A DNA stretch of 32,267 nt from Phenylobacterium sp. CCH9-H3 (GCF_001557235.1 NZ_LSJI01000009.1:1-32267); one strand, 5' to 3'; shown: positions 1 through 9,160, numbered from the stretch's first letter. Notes: generated from the letters alone by a model not told the origin. A program made the numbers and translations.

Positions 1-438
1 GATCAGGACCGCCCCGCCCCACTCCCCGCCGACGGCGAAGCCCTGGATCAGGCGCAGCGCGATCAGCATCACCGGCGCCCAGACGCCCACCTGGTCGTGC
101 GTGGGCAGGCAGCCGATCAGTACCGTCGCCGCGCCCATCATCACCAGGCTCAGCATTAGGAGGCGCTTGCGGCCGATCCGGTCGCCGAAGTGGCCGAAGA
201 CGATGCCGCCCAGCGGCCGCGCCACGAAGCCCAGGGCATAGGTGCCGAAGGCCAGCATGGTGCCAACCAGCGGCTCGGAGGCCGGGAAGAACAGCCGGTT
301 GAACACCAGCGCCGCGGCCGTCCCGTAGAGGAAGAAATCGTACCACTCGATGGTGGTGCCGATCATGCTGGCGGCCACCACCTTGCGCAGCGTGGCCGGC
401 GACGAGACGGCCCGGTCCGGACTGGAGGTCGAACTCAT
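1..438 (-). CDS. MHS-family MFS transporter, N-terminal part (truncated by window edge)
   Basis: This is the first 146 codons of an inner-membrane metabolite:H+ symporter of the ProP/ShiA/KgtP type, which takes up small organic solutes. The translation contains the typical N-terminal features: [20 protein letters not shown] in TM1, FVARPLGG, then the MFS loop motif [10 protein letters not shown] between TM2 and TM3, and a later [14 protein letters not shown] segment that is highly characteristic of MHS proteins. The ATG at 438 is preceded by AGGGGAAG at a suitable distance. The gene continues past base 1, so about two thirds of the protein is missing. Substrate cannot be told from this part. 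It is divergent from the DUF882 gene. Family assignment is firm. Confidence 0.9.
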   Translation of the reverse strand, partial: MSSTSSPDRAVSSPATLRKVVAASMIGTTIEWYDFFLYGTAAALVFNRLFFPASEPLVGTMLAFGTYALGFVARPLGGIVFGHFGDRIGRKRLLMLSLVMMGAATVLIGCLPTHDQVGVWAPVMLIALRLIQGFAVGGEWGGAVLI

Positions 439-472
439 GGACGCTTCCCCTGGAGGGCGCTCTGACGGCGCC

Positions 473-486
473 GGTTCGGGCGAACC
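473..486. promoter_or_regulatory. Inverted repeat upstream of the MHS transporter (possible operator)
   Basis: GGTTCGggCGAACC is a perfect 6+6 inverted repeat about 35 bases upstream of the transporter start. The left arm GGTTCGG is repeated at 494-500. This could be a regulator site or a leader hairpin; no cognate regulator is visible in the window. Confidence 0.25.
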
Positions 487-570
487 TGCGGGCGGTTCGG
501 CGTCAGCGCAAGGGGCTGCCCAAGGCCCGGGCGTTCGGCGGCCTCTCGTCGCACCGCAGCGCCGGTAGTC

Positions 571-599
571 TTGACGTTAAGGATTGGCCGGCCATCTTG
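571..599 (+). promoter_or_regulatory. Possible sigma-70 promoter for the DUF882 peptidase
   Basis: TTGACG at 571-576 is a good -35, but the hexamer 17 bases further on (ATCTTG) is a weak -10. The spacing and the distance to the ATG at 628 are right, so it is offered as a tentative promoter. Confidence 0.25.
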
Positions 600-627
600 C
601 ACCCTTTCCGACGGCCCCGGAGGCTAG

Positions 628-1182
628 ATGCCGAACCTCGACCGCCGCAGAGCGCTGCTTACGTTTGGGGCCGCCGCGGGCCTTGCCGCGATCGGAGCCC
701 CCGCCTGGGCGCGGAACCTGGACGTCTGGGAGCCGCGGCGCGCGATCCTGGACAACCTGCACACCGGCGAGAAGTTCAACGAGGTCTATTTCGCCAACGG
801 CAGCTACCTGCCCGACGCCCTGGCCGAGGCCACCCGCGTGATGCGCGACTGGCGGACGGGCGAGACGCGCTTCATCGACCCTGGCCTCTTCGACGCCCTG
901 CACGCGATCCGCGGCAAGCTGGAGACGCAGGCTCCGTTCCAGATCATCTCCGGCTATCGCTCGCCCCGCACCAACGCCATGCTGCACAGCCGTTCCAGCG
1001 GCGTCGCCACCAACAGCCAGCACACGGTCGGCAAGGCCATCGACGTGCGGGCGCCGGGCGTAGACCTGCGCAACCTGCGCAACGCCGCCCTCGCGGTCGG
1101 CGCCGGCGGGGTCGGCTTCTACCCCACCTCGAACTTCGTCCACGTGGACACGGGCCGCGTCCGCCAATGGCAGGGCAGCTAG
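628..1182 (+). CDS. DUF882 / M15-like peptidoglycan peptidase, Tat-exported (YcbK type)
   Basis: A 184-residue exported protein of the DUF882/peptidase M15_3 family, zinc hydrolases thought to act on peptidoglycan peptides. The N-terminus (NLDRRRALLTFGAAAG...APAWA) looks like a twin-arginine signal with a double-Arg motif, hydrophobic stretch and AWA cleavage site. The core has ISGYRSPRTNAML, then SQHTVGKAIDV and FVHVDTG. His132, Asp139 and His172 are the expected zinc ligands. GGAGG lies just upstream of the ATG. It ends 16 bases from the convergent small gene of the L,D-transpeptidase unit. E. coli YcbK sits next to the L,D-transpeptidase YcbB, and this locus repeats that association. Family call is firm; the physiological substrate is inferred. 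Confidence 0.85.
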   Translation: MPNLDRRRALLTFGAAAGLAAIGAPAWARNLDVWEPRRAILDNLHTGEKFNEVYFANGSYLPDALAEATRVMRDWRTGETRFIDPGLFDALHAIRGKLETQAPFQIISGYRSPRTNAMLHSRSSGVATNSQHTVGKAIDVRAPGVDLRNLRNAALAVGAGGVGFYPTSNFVHVDTGRVRQWQGS

Positions 1183-1198
1183 AGCCCGGCCAGCCCTT

Positions 1199-1486
1199 CT
1201 AGGTCGGCGGCGTCTCGGCCGGCGGGTCCGGCTCGATCGTGGTCATGCCGGTTGCCGCCGCATCGTCCTCGATCTGCTGCTCCTCCGGCGTGAGCTGGAC
1301 CGGCGCCGGGGGCGGCGGGGGCGCGGCGTCGGCCTTCGGCTCAGGCGCCGGCGGCGGTGGCTCCACCGCGGGCGCGGGCTCCGGCGCCCTGGGGGCCGCC
1401 TTGTCGAAATCCAGGCTCCGGCTCACCGCCAGCGCCACCAGGACCGCCGCGCACGCGGCCGCGATCCACAGAACCTTCTTCAGCAT
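1199..1486 (-). CDS. Small proline-rich single-pass membrane protein, hypothetical
   Basis: A 95-residue protein not recognised as a named family. It starts with a short basic segment (MLKK) and one hydrophobic helix, about residues 5-22, likely an uncleaved anchor or signal. The rest is low-complexity proline/alanine/glutamate-rich sequence, about residues 30-65, with a short acidic tail containing LTPEEQQIEDDAAATG. The proline-rich arm could span part of the periplasm, as in TonB-like tethers, but no TonB or SPOR domain follows. The gene starts 11 bases after the L,D-transpeptidase stop and is almost surely cotranscribed with it. A gene of this composition is plausible rather than proven; the opposite strand reads as glycine/serine-rich low complexity. 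Confidence 0.6.
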   Translation of the reverse strand: MLKKVLWIAAACAAVLVALAVSRSLDFDKAAPRAPEPAPAVEPPPPAPEPKADAAPPPPPAPVQLTPEEQQIEDDAAATGMTTIEPDPPAETPPT

Positions 1487-1497
1487 CTAAGGCCCCC

Positions 1498-3003
1498 TCA
1501 GACCTTCGTACCCGAGGCCAGCACGCCCACGCGCTGCAGCAACTCGCGGTCCCAGTTATACGGGTCCGATCGGAAGTGCATCTGCCCATCCGCGCCGCCG
1601 AAGGCCGTCCAGTAGAGGATGTAGACCGGGACCTGGGCCGCCAGCCGGGCGCGGACCGTCTTGTCCCCCTCCAGCTGCCTGTCGATCGCTTCGGTGGTCC
1701 AGGTCGTATCCCCGTTCAGCAGCGCCTCGGCCAGGGCCCGCGGCTTCTCGACCCGCACGCAACCGTGGCTGGCTTGACGCGCATAGAGGTCGAAGCCGCC
1801 CTTGGACGGGGTGTCGTGCAGATAGACCGCGAATGGATTGTCGAAGTCGAACTTGAACCGGCCCAGGGCGCTCTGGTCGCCCGACGCCTGTTGCAGACGG
1901 GGCTGCCCGCCCTCCACCGGGATGATCCGATAGCCGTTCCGGGCCAGGTAGCCAGGGTTCGCCCGCTCCTTCGGCCATAGCTCCCGCTGCGCGATGCCCG
2001 AAGGCACGTTCCAGGGCGGATTGATCACCACGCTGTGGATCGACGAGACCAGCATCGGGGTCTCGTCGCCCGGCTTGCCCGAGACGGCCTTCATCGACAG
2101 CACCGGCTTGTCGTCCCGGAACAGGGTGACGATGGCCGCGCCCGTGTTCACCTGGACCCTGGTGGCCGGCATGGTCGCCGGCATCCAGCGCCACCGCTCC
2201 ATGTTGGCGATGATCTGCAGGATGCGCTGGCCCACCGGCTGGTTCAGATAGGCCAGGGTGTTGTTGCCGACCACGCCGTCGGGCTTCAGGCCATAGCGCC
2301 GCTGCGCGCGGATCACCGCCTCCTGCAGCGCCTTGTCGAACACCGCGCCGCCCGCGGCGGCCACCTGGGGATCCTCCACCGCCAGCCGCGCGCGCAGGGC
2401 CGCGACCCGCGGGTCGCTGACACCGAGCTCCATCTTCGGCCCCTCGGCGATGGTCTTCCAGCCGCCGTCGGCCGCGATCTCGCGGTAGCGGACCAGGCCG
2501 CGCTTCAGCGCGGCGTAGCCGGAGTAGCGGGGCTGCAGGCTGTCCAGCCAAGCCTGCAGCCGTCCTTCGGTCAGCGCCTTCGCCAGTTCGGGCCGGGGGT
2601 CGTAGACCGCGGGGCGCACTTGCCACAGCGACGGGAACTTGTCGGGCTCCATCCGCCCCACGCGCACGTCACGCGCATAACGGATGAGGCCTTCGGTCAG
2701 GGCCGCCTGCTGGGCGGCGGTCGGGGCAGCGTCCTCCGCCAGCCCCTCGGGCGCGTAGGCCTTGGGCTGCAGGCCGTGCAGGTCCGCGTTCCGGAGGACC
2801 TTCAGGGCGACCTGCGCCTGCTCGGGCGTCAGCGCCGGGATTTCGACAGGCGCCGGCGACGGGGCCGCAGCAGGGGGAATCGCCAGGACCTGCGGCGGCG
2901 GCTGAGGCTGGGCGAGCGCGAACTCTCCCAAGGCCAGGGGCGCCAGAGAGGCCAAGGCCAGGCAGCGCCCGATGCGTCCGCCCCGCGAGCCATACGCGCC
3001 CAT
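1498..3003 (-). CDS. L,D-transpeptidase, YcbB/LdtD type
   Basis: A 501-residue exported enzyme that forms 3-3 crosslinks between meso-diaminopimelate residues of peptidoglycan in the periplasm. A signal peptide is expected from the N-terminus (CLALASLAPLALGEFALAQ). A long scaffold region follows, then a PG_binding_1 domain (AQRRYGLKPDGVVGNNTLAYLN), then the YkuD catalytic domain. The active-site run YLHDTPSKGGFDLYARQASH leads into GCVRV; the nucleophile is Cys415, with His396 and His413 nearby. Architecture and length match the large YcbB class rather than the short ErfK/YbiS class. GAGGA lies upstream of the ATG, a little far. It heads a two-gene unit with the proline-rich membrane protein and faces the DUF882 peptidase. 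Confidence 0.9.
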   Translation of the reverse strand: MGAYGSRGGRIGRCLALASLAPLALGEFALAQPQPPPQVLAIPPAAAPSPAPVEIPALTPEQAQVALKVLRNADLHGLQPKAYAPEGLAEDAAPTAAQQAALTEGLIRYARDVRVGRMEPDKFPSLWQVRPAVYDPRPELAKALTEGRLQAWLDSLQPRYSGYAALKRGLVRYREIAADGGWKTIAEGPKMELGVSDPRVAALRARLAVEDPQVAAAGGAVFDKALQEAVIRAQRRYGLKPDGVVGNNTLAYLNQPVGQRILQIIANMERWRWMPATMPATRVQVNTGAAIVTLFRDDKPVLSMKAVSGKPGDETPMLVSSIHSVVINPPWNVPSGIAQRELWPKERANPGYLARNGYRIIPVEGGQPRLQQASGDQSALGRFKFDFDNPFAVYLHDTPSKGGFDLYARQASHGCVRVEKPRALAEALLNGDTTWTTEAIDRQLEGDKTVRARLAAQVPVYILYWTAFGGADGQMHFRSDPYNWDRELLQRVGVLASGTKV

Positions 3004-3103
3004 GATGTCTATCCGGTCCTCTGGTTGTGACGGGGATAGCTACGGTCCCCGTGCGATCTTGGATGAACGCATATCTGGGCCGAGCGGACCCATGTGTCGA
3101 TGG

Positions 3104-3120
3104 GGCCACACACTGTGGCC
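3104..3120. other. Hairpin in the gap between epmB and the L,D-transpeptidase
   Basis: GGCCACA-CAC-TGTGGCC is a perfect 7-bp stem with a 3-base loop, about 35 bases downstream of the epmB stop. No T run follows on the minus strand, so an intrinsic terminator is doubtful. It may help to separate the two units or mark a regulator site. Confidence 0.3.
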
Positions 3121-3154
3121 GCGACACTGTCACCGGCGCGCAACAGCGAACGCG

Positions 3155-4189
3155 TTATCCGGACAGATAGGCGTGGGCGGCGCCTTGCGGATCGATCACG
3201 GTTTCGCCCTCCACATAGCAGGGCCCCACCGGCGCCTTGCCGTGGCCGCCGGGGATGTCCAGCACATAGGTCGGCTGGCACAGGCCCGAGACCCTGCCCC
3301 GCAGTTCGCGCATCAGCGCCTGGCCTTCGGCGATGGTGGTGCGGAAGTGGGCCGTGCCCGGCGCCAGGTCGGCGTGGTGCAGGTAGTAGGGCTTGATCCG
3401 CAGCTCCACGAACCGGCGCAGCAGCCGCTCCAGGGTCGCCGCGTCGTCGTTGACGCCCTTCAGGAGCACGGTCTGGCTGATCATGGGAACGCCCGCATCG
3501 AGGATGCGCGCGCAGGCCGCCGCCGCCGCGGGCGTCAGCTCGTCGGGATGGTTGGCGTGCAGGCCCACCCAGGTGGTCTTGCCCGGCGCCTTCAGCGCGG
3601 CGACCAGCTCCGGGGTGATCCGGTCGGGATCCACCGCCGGGACGCGGGTGTGAAAGCGCACGACCTTCACGTGCGGGATCCTGTCCAGGCGCGCCATCAG
3701 GTCGGCCAGGCGCCGCGGCGACAGGATGAGCGGATCGCCCCCCGTGACGATCACCTCCCAGAGGGCGGGATCGCCGGCGATATAGGCCATCGCCGCGTCC
3801 AGCTGCTCGGGCGACAGCGGCCGCACGCCTTCGGGGCCTACCATCTCGCGCCGGAAGCAGAAGCGGCAGTACACCGCGCAGGCGTGGTTGGCCTTCAGGA
3901 GGACGCGGTCGCGGTACCGGTGGACGACGCCCTCGACCGGGCTGTGGGCCGCATCGCCGATGGGATCGGCGCGCTCCTCCGGCTGCTGGTCCAGCTCGGC
4001 GGCGGTGGGCACGAACTGGCGCGCCAGGGGCTGATGGCCCGGGATCAGCTCGGCGAGGGCCGGTGTGATCGCCACCGCATAGCGCGAGGCGACGCCCTCC
4101 AGCTCGGCCAGCCGGTGCGGTTCGACCAGGCCGGCGTCGGCGAGGTCGCGGGGCGTACGGAGCGTGCGGGCGGTCATGGCGGGCCGCAT
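3155..4189 (-). CDS. epmB: EF-P (R)-beta-lysine synthesis enzyme EpmB (KamA-family radical SAM lysine 2,3-aminomutase)
   Basis: A 344-residue cytoplasmic radical-SAM/PLP enzyme. In the EpmB branch it converts L-lysine to (R)-beta-lysine, which EpmA attaches to elongation factor P. The [4Fe-4S] motif is CAVYCRFC (Cys104, Cys108, Cys111), followed by FRREMVG, VTGGDPLILSP, RFHTRVPAVDP and KPYYLHHADLAPGTAHFRT, all standard for the family. The short length (E. coli EpmB is about 340 residues, catabolic KamA about 415), together with epmA and efp in the same window, argues for EpmB rather than a lysine-fermentation enzyme. The ATG at 4189 has AGGGG four bases upstream; a second ATG at 4177 is possible. 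It lies 52 bases after the histidine kinase on the same strand. Confidence 0.88.
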   Translation of the reverse strand: MRPAMTARTLRTPRDLADAGLVEPHRLAELEGVASRYAVAITPALAELIPGHQPLARQFVPTAAELDQQPEERADPIGDAAHSPVEGVVHRYRDRVLLKANHACAVYCRFCFRREMVGPEGVRPLSPEQLDAAMAYIAGDPALWEVIVTGGDPLILSPRRLADLMARLDRIPHVKVVRFHTRVPAVDPDRITPELVAALKAPGKTTWVGLHANHPDELTPAAAAACARILDAGVPMISQTVLLKGVNDDAATLERLLRRFVELRIKPYYLHHADLAPGTAHFRTTIAEGQALMRELRGRVSGLCQPTYVLDIPGGHGKAPVGPCYVEGETVIDPQGAAHAYLSG

Positions 4190-4241
4190 ATGGCCCCTGC
4201 GGGTCCGCGCGGCAAATGCGGCCCCTTGGCCCAGCCTGGCT

Positions 4242-6506
4242 TCAGGCCGCACGGTCCTCGTCCAGCGCCTGGCGGACGCGATGGGCCAGCTGGGCGATCG
4301 TGAAGGGCTTAGCCAGCAGCGCCGCCTGCACGGCTTCCGCGCCGCTGACGTCGCGGGCGTAGCCGGTCGTGTAGAGCACCTTCAGCGCCGGCTTCGCCGC
4401 ACGGGCCCGCTCGGCGAGCTGCACGCCGTTCATCCCCGGCATGAGGATGTCGGTGAACAGCAGGTCCGCGGCCGGCGCCTCGGCCAGCCGCTGCAAGGCC
4501 TGGTCCGCGTCCGACGCCTCGGTCACGTCGTAGCCCAGCTCGCGGAGGCTCTCGACGGAAAGCCGGCGGACCTCGGGCTCGTCCTCCACCACCAGCACCG
4601 CTTCCCCCCGGCGCGCGCGCGGCAAGGGACCGTCGGCGGGCGCCGGGACCTTGGACGCCAGTTCGCCGGCCCAGCGCGGCAGGTAGATCGTGACGGTCGC
4701 CCCGGCCCCCGCGACCGAGCGGATGGTGACCGCTCCGCCCGACTGGTTGACGAAGCCGTAGACCTGGCTCAGCCCCAGGCCGGTGCCCTTGCCGACCTCC
4801 TTCGTCGTGAAGAAGGGCTCGAAGGCGCGCTCGATCACATCGGGGGTCATCCCCTCGCCGGTGTCCGCGATCCGGATGGTCACGAACTCGCCGGCGGGCG
4901 GCGCCGCAGGGTCGCCGGCGGCCGGATCGTGGGTGTTCGAGGTGGAGACCGTCAGGCGCCCGCCGTCCGGCATCGCGTCACGCGCGTTCACGGCCAGGTT
5001 CAGGAGCGCGTTCTCCAGCTCGGCGGCGTCGGCGCGCACCGGCCAAAGCCCGTCCGCCAGGGCGGTCTCGATCGCCACCCGCTCGCCCAGCGACCGGCGC
5101 AGCAGCTCGGTCATCCCGCCGACCAGCTCGTTCACGTCCAGCGGCTCGGGATTCAGCCGCTGCCGGCGCGCGAAGGCGAGCAGGCGGCCGGTGAGCGTCG
5201 CCGCGCGCGCCGCCCCCTCCGCCGCATTGTCCAGGTAGCGCGTCACCCGGGGATCCTCCGCCCCCGTCAGCCGGCGACGCGCCATGTCCAGGCTCCCGAT
5301 GACGATGGCCAGCATGTTGTTGAAGTCGTGCGCGATGCCGCCGGTGAGCTGACCGATCGCCTCCATCTTCTGCATTTGCCGCACCTGGCTTTCGGCGGTC
5401 TCGCGGCGCGCCATCTCGTCACGCAACTCGGCGACGGCATTGGCCAGTTCGCCGGTGCGGCGCGCGACGCGGTCCTCGAGGCCGGCGTTCACCTCGCGCA
5501 GCTCCATCCTCGCCCGCTCCGCCAGCAGGGCGGCCCGCGCCTGCATCAGCACCGCGAAGGTCAGCGCCAGGGTGATCGCCGCGCCCAGCCCGGCCGTCCA
5601 GTAAACGAGCGAGCGGTTGCTGCCGGCGTCGAAGGCCGGCCGCGTGCGGATGGCCAGAGTCCAGGTCCGGCCCGCCACCGGCACCGCGCGCAGGACCTGC
5701 GGCCTCGCCGCGGGCGCGGCGGTCTCGAACAACAGGTTCTCCCGTCGCGTCGCGCCGTCATAGACCGAGACGTCCACCAGCCGATCCGGCCGGGCGGGGA
5801 ACACCGTCTGCAGCAGATCGCCGCTTCGCAGCGGGCTGTAGACGAAGCCGCTGAGCCGCGGCCCCTGCGCGCCGGCGTTCGTGACCGGCAGGAACATCAG
5901 CACGCCGGGCTGGCGGTAGCGCCCCGGCTCCTGGACCAGGGTCACGGGCCCAGACATGGCGAGGTCGCCCCCGGCCGCCGCACGCTGCATCGCTTCGCGG
6001 CGGGTCGCCTCGCTGAACATGTCGTAGCCGATGGCGGGCGCGTTCCGCCGTTCGGGCGAGAGATAGACGATGGCGGTGTAGGGCGGCCGCCTGCCCGCAG
6101 GCCAGACCCGGAAATTGGACTGCCCCCGCCGGCGCATCTCGGCTTCGAGCTCGGCGCGGGCTTCGGCGTCCGGCAGCCAGACCGAATAGCCGATGCCCAG
6201 CACGCCGGGGTAGCGGGTGCCCAGGCCCAGGCGTTCCACATAGGCGGAGAACTCCGCGGCGGTGACGTCGTCGCTGGCGGCGAACAGGCCCGCCACGCCG
6301 CGCAGCAGCGCGCTATGTCCTTCGAGCCGCTCTTCAAGCGCAGCGACCGCCTCGTTGGCTTCGAGCCGGAGCCTGGAGGCGTCGCGCGCGTCGTTCACGT
6401 CGCGCAGTTGCAGCGCGGTCAGCAGCGTGGCGACCGTGCCGACCAGCAGGACCAGGGCCGGGACGATCAGGTGGGGTAACCAGCGATAAAAGCTTAGCTT
6501 TGCCAC
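4242..6506 (-). CDS. CHASE-domain hybrid sensor histidine kinase with C-terminal receiver
   Basis: A 754-residue inner-membrane kinase. TM1 is at about residues 9-32. A periplasmic CHASE-type sensor follows (contains [17 protein letters not shown] and [10 protein letters not shown]), then TM2 at about 300-320 and a coiled linker. The phosphoacceptor box is [14 protein letters not shown] with His393, of the HisKA subclass common in hybrid kinases. The ATPase domain shows [20 protein letters not shown] and [14 protein letters not shown]. The C-terminal receiver has [10 protein letters not shown], the phosphorylatable Asp686 in [13 protein letters not shown], and a KPF lysine. The start is a GTG at 6506, forced by an in-frame stop just upstream; a GAGGG sits directly against it. 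It lies between epmA and epmB, 51 and 52 bases away. The signal sensed is unknown; CHASE domains bind small ligands in other proteins. Confidence 0.92.
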   Translation of the reverse strand: MAKLSFYRWLPHLIVPALVLLVGTVATLLTALQLRDVNDARDASRLRLEANEAVAALEERLEGHSALLRGVAGLFAASDDVTAAEFSAYVERLGLGTRYPGVLGIGYSVWLPDAEARAELEAEMRRRGQSNFRVWPAGRRPPYTAIVYLSPERRNAPAIGYDMFSEATRREAMQRAAAGGDLAMSGPVTLVQEPGRYRQPGVLMFLPVTNAGAQGPRLSGFVYSPLRSGDLLQTVFPARPDRLVDVSVYDGATRRENLLFETAAPAARPQVLRAVPVAGRTWTLAIRTRPAFDAGSNRSLVYWTAGLGAAITLALTFAVLMQARAALLAERARMELREVNAGLEDRVARRTGELANAVAELRDEMARRETAESQVRQMQKMEAIGQLTGGIAHDFNNMLAIVIGSLDMARRRLTGAEDPRVTRYLDNAAEGAARAATLTGRLLAFARRQRLNPEPLDVNELVGGMTELLRRSLGERVAIETALADGLWPVRADAAELENALLNLAVNARDAMPDGGRLTVSTSNTHDPAAGDPAAPPAGEFVTIRIADTGEGMTPDVIERAFEPFFTTKEVGKGTGLGLSQVYGFVNQSGGAVTIRSVAGAGATVTIYLPRWAGELASKVPAPADGPLPRARRGEAVLVVEDEPEVRRLSVESLRELGYDVTEASDADQALQRLAEAPAADLLFTDILMPGMNGVQLAERARAAKPALKVLYTTGYARDVSGAEAVQAALLAKPFTIAQLAHRVRQALDEDRAA

Positions 6507-6557
6507 CCCTCAAGGGGTCGGCGCCCGCCCTGCGGTGTCAAGGTTAAAGCCGACACT

Positions 6558-7571
6558 TCAAGCCACCGGCGTCCAGAGCACCTGCTCAATTCGGGTAGCG
6601 CCGGTCGCCAGAATGACCAGGCGGTCGAAACCCAGCGCGCCGCCACTGGCGGGCGGCATCAGCGCCAGCGCGTCCAGGAAATCCTCGTCGATGGGATAGG
6701 TCTCGCCATAGAGGCGCTGCTTCTCCGCCATCTCGATCTCGAAGCGGCGGCGCTGCTCGGCCACGTCGGTCAGCTCGCCGAAGCAGTTGGCGAGCTCGAC
6801 GCCACAGGCATAGAGCTCGAACCGCTCGGCCACCCGCGCATCGGACGGCTTGGGCCGCGCCAGCGCCGCCTCGGAGACCGGGTATTCGCACAGGATGGTT
6901 GGCCGCCCGTGGCCCAGGTTAGACTCGACCTTTTCCACGATGATCCGGCTGAAGACGTCGGCCCAGGTGTCGTCCTCGGCCAGCCGGATCCCGCGCGCCC
7001 GCGCCTGGGCCGGCAGGTCGCCGAACAGGTCGATCCCGGCGTATCGCGTAAAGGCCTCCGCGACCGTCAGCCGCTCCGGCGCCGCGAAGGGGTCGGACGA
7101 GCGGCCACGCCAGGTGAACGCCGTGGCGCCCGCCGCCTCCGCCGCTCTCCGCATCAGGGCGGCGCAGTCGTCCATCAGCACCTCGTAGGCGGCGCCCGTC
7201 CGATACCACTCCAGCATCGTGAACTCGGGATGGTGCAGCGGCCCCCGCTCGCGGTTCCGCCACACCTTGCCCAGCGTGAAGATCGCCGGCTCGCCCGAGG
7301 CCAGCAGCTTCTTGCACGCGAACTCCGGCGAGGTGTGCAGGTACATGGGTCGCGCCCGGCCATCCGTCGCGAGCGCCTGGGTGGCGAAGGCGTGCAGGTG
7401 CGCCTCGTTGCCGGGCGAGACCTGCAGCCCGGCAGTCTCCACCTCGACCAGCCCCTCGGCCTCCAGCCAGGCGCGGACGGCGCGGGTGATCCGGCCCCGC
7501 GCGGCGAGGAACGGCTGGCGGTCCGGACGTCTGCGCGGGTCCCACCAGGGGCTTTCGGGAGATACGCTCAA
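6558..7571 (-). CDS. epmA: EF-P lysine lysyltransferase EpmA (GenX/PoxA)
   Basis: A class II lysyl-tRNA-synthetase paralogue lacking the anticodon-binding domain. It adenylates (R)-beta-lysine and ligates it to the conserved lysine of EF-P. Visible motifs: [18 protein letters not shown], motif 2 ([20 protein letters not shown]), [14 protein letters not shown], and motif 3 ([12 protein letters not shown]). A TTG at 7571 gives 337 residues, starting about 20 residues before FLAARGRI, close to E. coli EpmA (325 residues), and leaves 114 bases for divergent promoters with efp. An ATG at 7640 is also open (360 residues), but its extra residues lie where the efp promoter should be and look non-conserved. 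Neither start has a good ribosome site. The gene leads a same-strand run through the kinase to epmB. Confidence 0.9.
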   Translation of the reverse strand: MSVSPESPWWDPRRRPDRQPFLAARGRITRAVRAWLEAEGLVEVETAGLQVSPGNEAHLHAFATQALATDGRARPMYLHTSPEFACKKLLASGEPAIFTLGKVWRNRERGPLHHPEFTMLEWYRTGAAYEVLMDDCAALMRRAAEAAGATAFTWRGRSSDPFAAPERLTVAEAFTRYAGIDLFGDLPAQARARGIRLAEDDTWADVFSRIIVEKVESNLGHGRPTILCEYPVSEAALARPKPSDARVAERFELYACGVELANCFGELTDVAEQRRRFEIEMAEKQRLYGETYPIDEDFLDALALMPPASGGALGFDRLVILATGATRIEQVLWTPVA

Positions 7572-7685
7572 GGCCTGCGACCACGCGGGGGGCTGGAGAT
7601 TTCGGCGCACATCGCTATAGGGGCGACACAAGAATTTCATCAGCGGAATCGCATCAGCGCCTCCGCCGCATCACCGAGGTTTCCC

Positions 7686-8252
7686 GTGAAAGTCTCCGCC
7701 AGCTCGCTGCGCAAGGGCGCCGTCGTCGATCTCGAGGGCAAGCTCTACGTCGTGCTCAGCGCCGAAAACATCCACCCCGGCAAGGGCACGCCGGTGACCC
7801 AGCTGAACATGCGCCGCATCTCGGACGGGGTGAAAATCTCGGAGCGCTACCGCACCACCGAGACGGTCGAGCGGGCCATCGTCGACGACCGCGACTACAC
7901 CTTCCTGTACCAGGACGGCGAAGGCTTCCACTTCATGAACCCCGAGAACTACGACCAGGTCGTGGCCTCGGAGGACATTATCGGCGACGCCGCCCCCTAC
8001 CTGACCGACGGCTGCACGGTGAAGCTCTCGACCCACGACGGCGTGCCGATCGCCATCGAACTGCCGCGCCTGGCGACCTTCGAAGTCGTCGAGACCGAAC
8101 CGTCGGTGAAGGGCCAGACCGCGTCCTCGTCGTACAAGCCGGCGATCCTGTCGAACGGCCTGCGGACCATGATCCCGCCCTACATCGGCCCCGGCACCAA
8201 GATCGTCGTGCTGACGGAAGACGGCTCCTACCAGGAACGCGCGAAGGACTGA
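7686..8252 (+). CDS. efp: Translation elongation factor P
   Basis: A 188-residue protein that binds the ribosome between P and E sites and relieves stalling at polyproline stretches. The length equals that of E. coli EF-P. The N-terminal KOW-like domain carries the modification loop [12 protein letters not shown], in which Lys33 is the residue expected to receive beta-lysine; this matches the EpmA/EpmB pair next door. The C-terminal OB domains include [13 protein letters not shown] and the ending [20 protein letters not shown]. The start is GTG at 7686 with GAGGT five bases upstream; upstream in-frame codons belong to the epmA antisense and are not part of the gene. It is divergent from epmA. 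Confidence 0.97.
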   Translation: MKVSASSLRKGAVVDLEGKLYVVLSAENIHPGKGTPVTQLNMRRISDGVKISERYRTTETVERAIVDDRDYTFLYQDGEGFHFMNPENYDQVVASEDIIGDAAPYLTDGCTVKLSTHDGVPIAIELPRLATFEVVETEPSVKGQTASSSYKPAILSNGLRTMIPPYIGPGTKIVVLTEDGSYQERAKD

Positions 8253-8292
8253 GATCCCGCACGCCTTCTGGGGTAGTCTTTAGAGGTTCTGG

Positions 8293-8310
8293 GCTGGCCG
8301 CGAGGCCGGC
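8293..8310 (+). terminator. Hairpin downstream of efp (possible terminator)
   Basis: GCTGGCC-GCGA-GGCCGGC forms a 7-bp stem with one G-T wobble and a tetraloop, 40 bases after the efp stop and before the TSUP gene. No T run follows, so it may only stabilise the 3' end of the efp message. Confidence 0.3.
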
Positions 8311-8332
8311 TTGGCCCTAACAGCGCCGCTGG

Positions 8333-9100
8333 ATGGATCCTGATTTCTGGCTCTTCGCCGCCGTCGGCTTCGCGGCGCAACTGGTCGACGGCGCCCTGGG
8401 CATGGCCTACGGCGTCATCTCGACCACTGTGCTGCTCAGCTTCGGCGTCAGCCCGGCCAATGCCTCGGCCAGCGTCCACGCGGCCAAGGTGTTCACCGGC
8501 GCGGCCTCCGGCGCCTCGCACATCGTCTACCGCAACGTGGACTGGAAGCTGCTGGGACTGCTGGCCGGCGGGGGCGTGCTGGGCGGCGTCTTCGGCGCCT
8601 ATGTGCTGACCTCCGTACCGGGCGAGGCGGTCAAGCCCTATGTGGTGGGCTGGCTCTTCCTCATGGGTCTGGTGATCCTGTACCGCGCCTGGCGGCAGGC
8701 GCGGCCCAAGGTGTTTTCCTGGCGCTCGCCCTTTCCCCTCGGCCTGGTCGGAGGCTTCTTCGACGCTATCGGCGGCGGCGGCTGGGGCCCGGTGGTGACC
8801 AGCTCGCTAATGGGCGCCGGCGCCGATCCGCGCAAGGCCATCGGCACCACCAACACCGCCGAGGTGTTCGTCGCCGCGGCCACCTCCGCCGCCTTCCTGG
8901 GCAGCCTCCTGAGCGGTCACTGGGAGACCGAGGGCCTGCGCGACCTGCTCTGGTCCCTGGCCGGCCTGATCGCCGGCGGCGTGGTCGCCGCGCCGATCGC
9001 GGGCTGGATGACCAAGGTCCTGCCCCTGCGCCTGCTCACCTGGATCGTCGGCTTCGTGGTGACAGCCCTGGCGGTGTGGCAGGGCGCGGGGCTGCTGTAG
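8333..9100 (+). CDS. TSUP-family (TauE/SafE) membrane permease
   Basis: A 255-residue polytopic inner-membrane protein of the sulfite-exporter TauE/SafE family, which moves sulfur-containing or organic anions. The two inverted halves are visible: GFAAQLVDGALGMAYGVIST begins the first and VGGFFDAIGGGGWGPVVTSS the second. HAAKVFTGAASG and GTTNTAEVFVAAATS are the matching second-helix motifs. About eight hydrophobic segments are present, as usual for the family. The ATG at 8333 has no clear ribosome site. Gene context (efp before, protease after) does not suggest a substrate, so sulfite, sulfoacetate or another anion cannot be chosen. Confidence 0.9.
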   Translation: MDPDFWLFAAVGFAAQLVDGALGMAYGVISTTVLLSFGVSPANASASVHAAKVFTGAASGASHIVYRNVDWKLLGLLAGGGVLGGVFGAYVLTSVPGEAVKPYVVGWLFLMGLVILYRAWRQARPKVFSWRSPFPLGLVGGFFDAIGGGGWGPVVTSSLMGAGADPRKAIGTTNTAEVFVAAATSAAFLGSLLSGHWETEGLRDLLWSLAGLIAGGVVAAPIAGWMTKVLPLRLLTWIVGFVVTALAVWQGAGLL

Positions 9101-9160
9101 CCGCTGACGTACCGGCGAATTGCGATACACAAGGTTCGCTGAAGCTTCGCGAGTGCGACC

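Noticed and set aside
3155..4189. Reading the KamA-family gene as a catabolic lysine 2,3-aminomutase
   Set aside because: The protein is about 70 residues shorter than catabolic enzymes, no other lysine-fermentation genes are present, and epmA and efp are close by.
4164..6479. Open frame of 771 codons on the plus strand over the histidine kinase
   Set aside because: Composition is Arg/Gly/His-rich with no domain, while the minus strand encodes a complete CHASE kinase.
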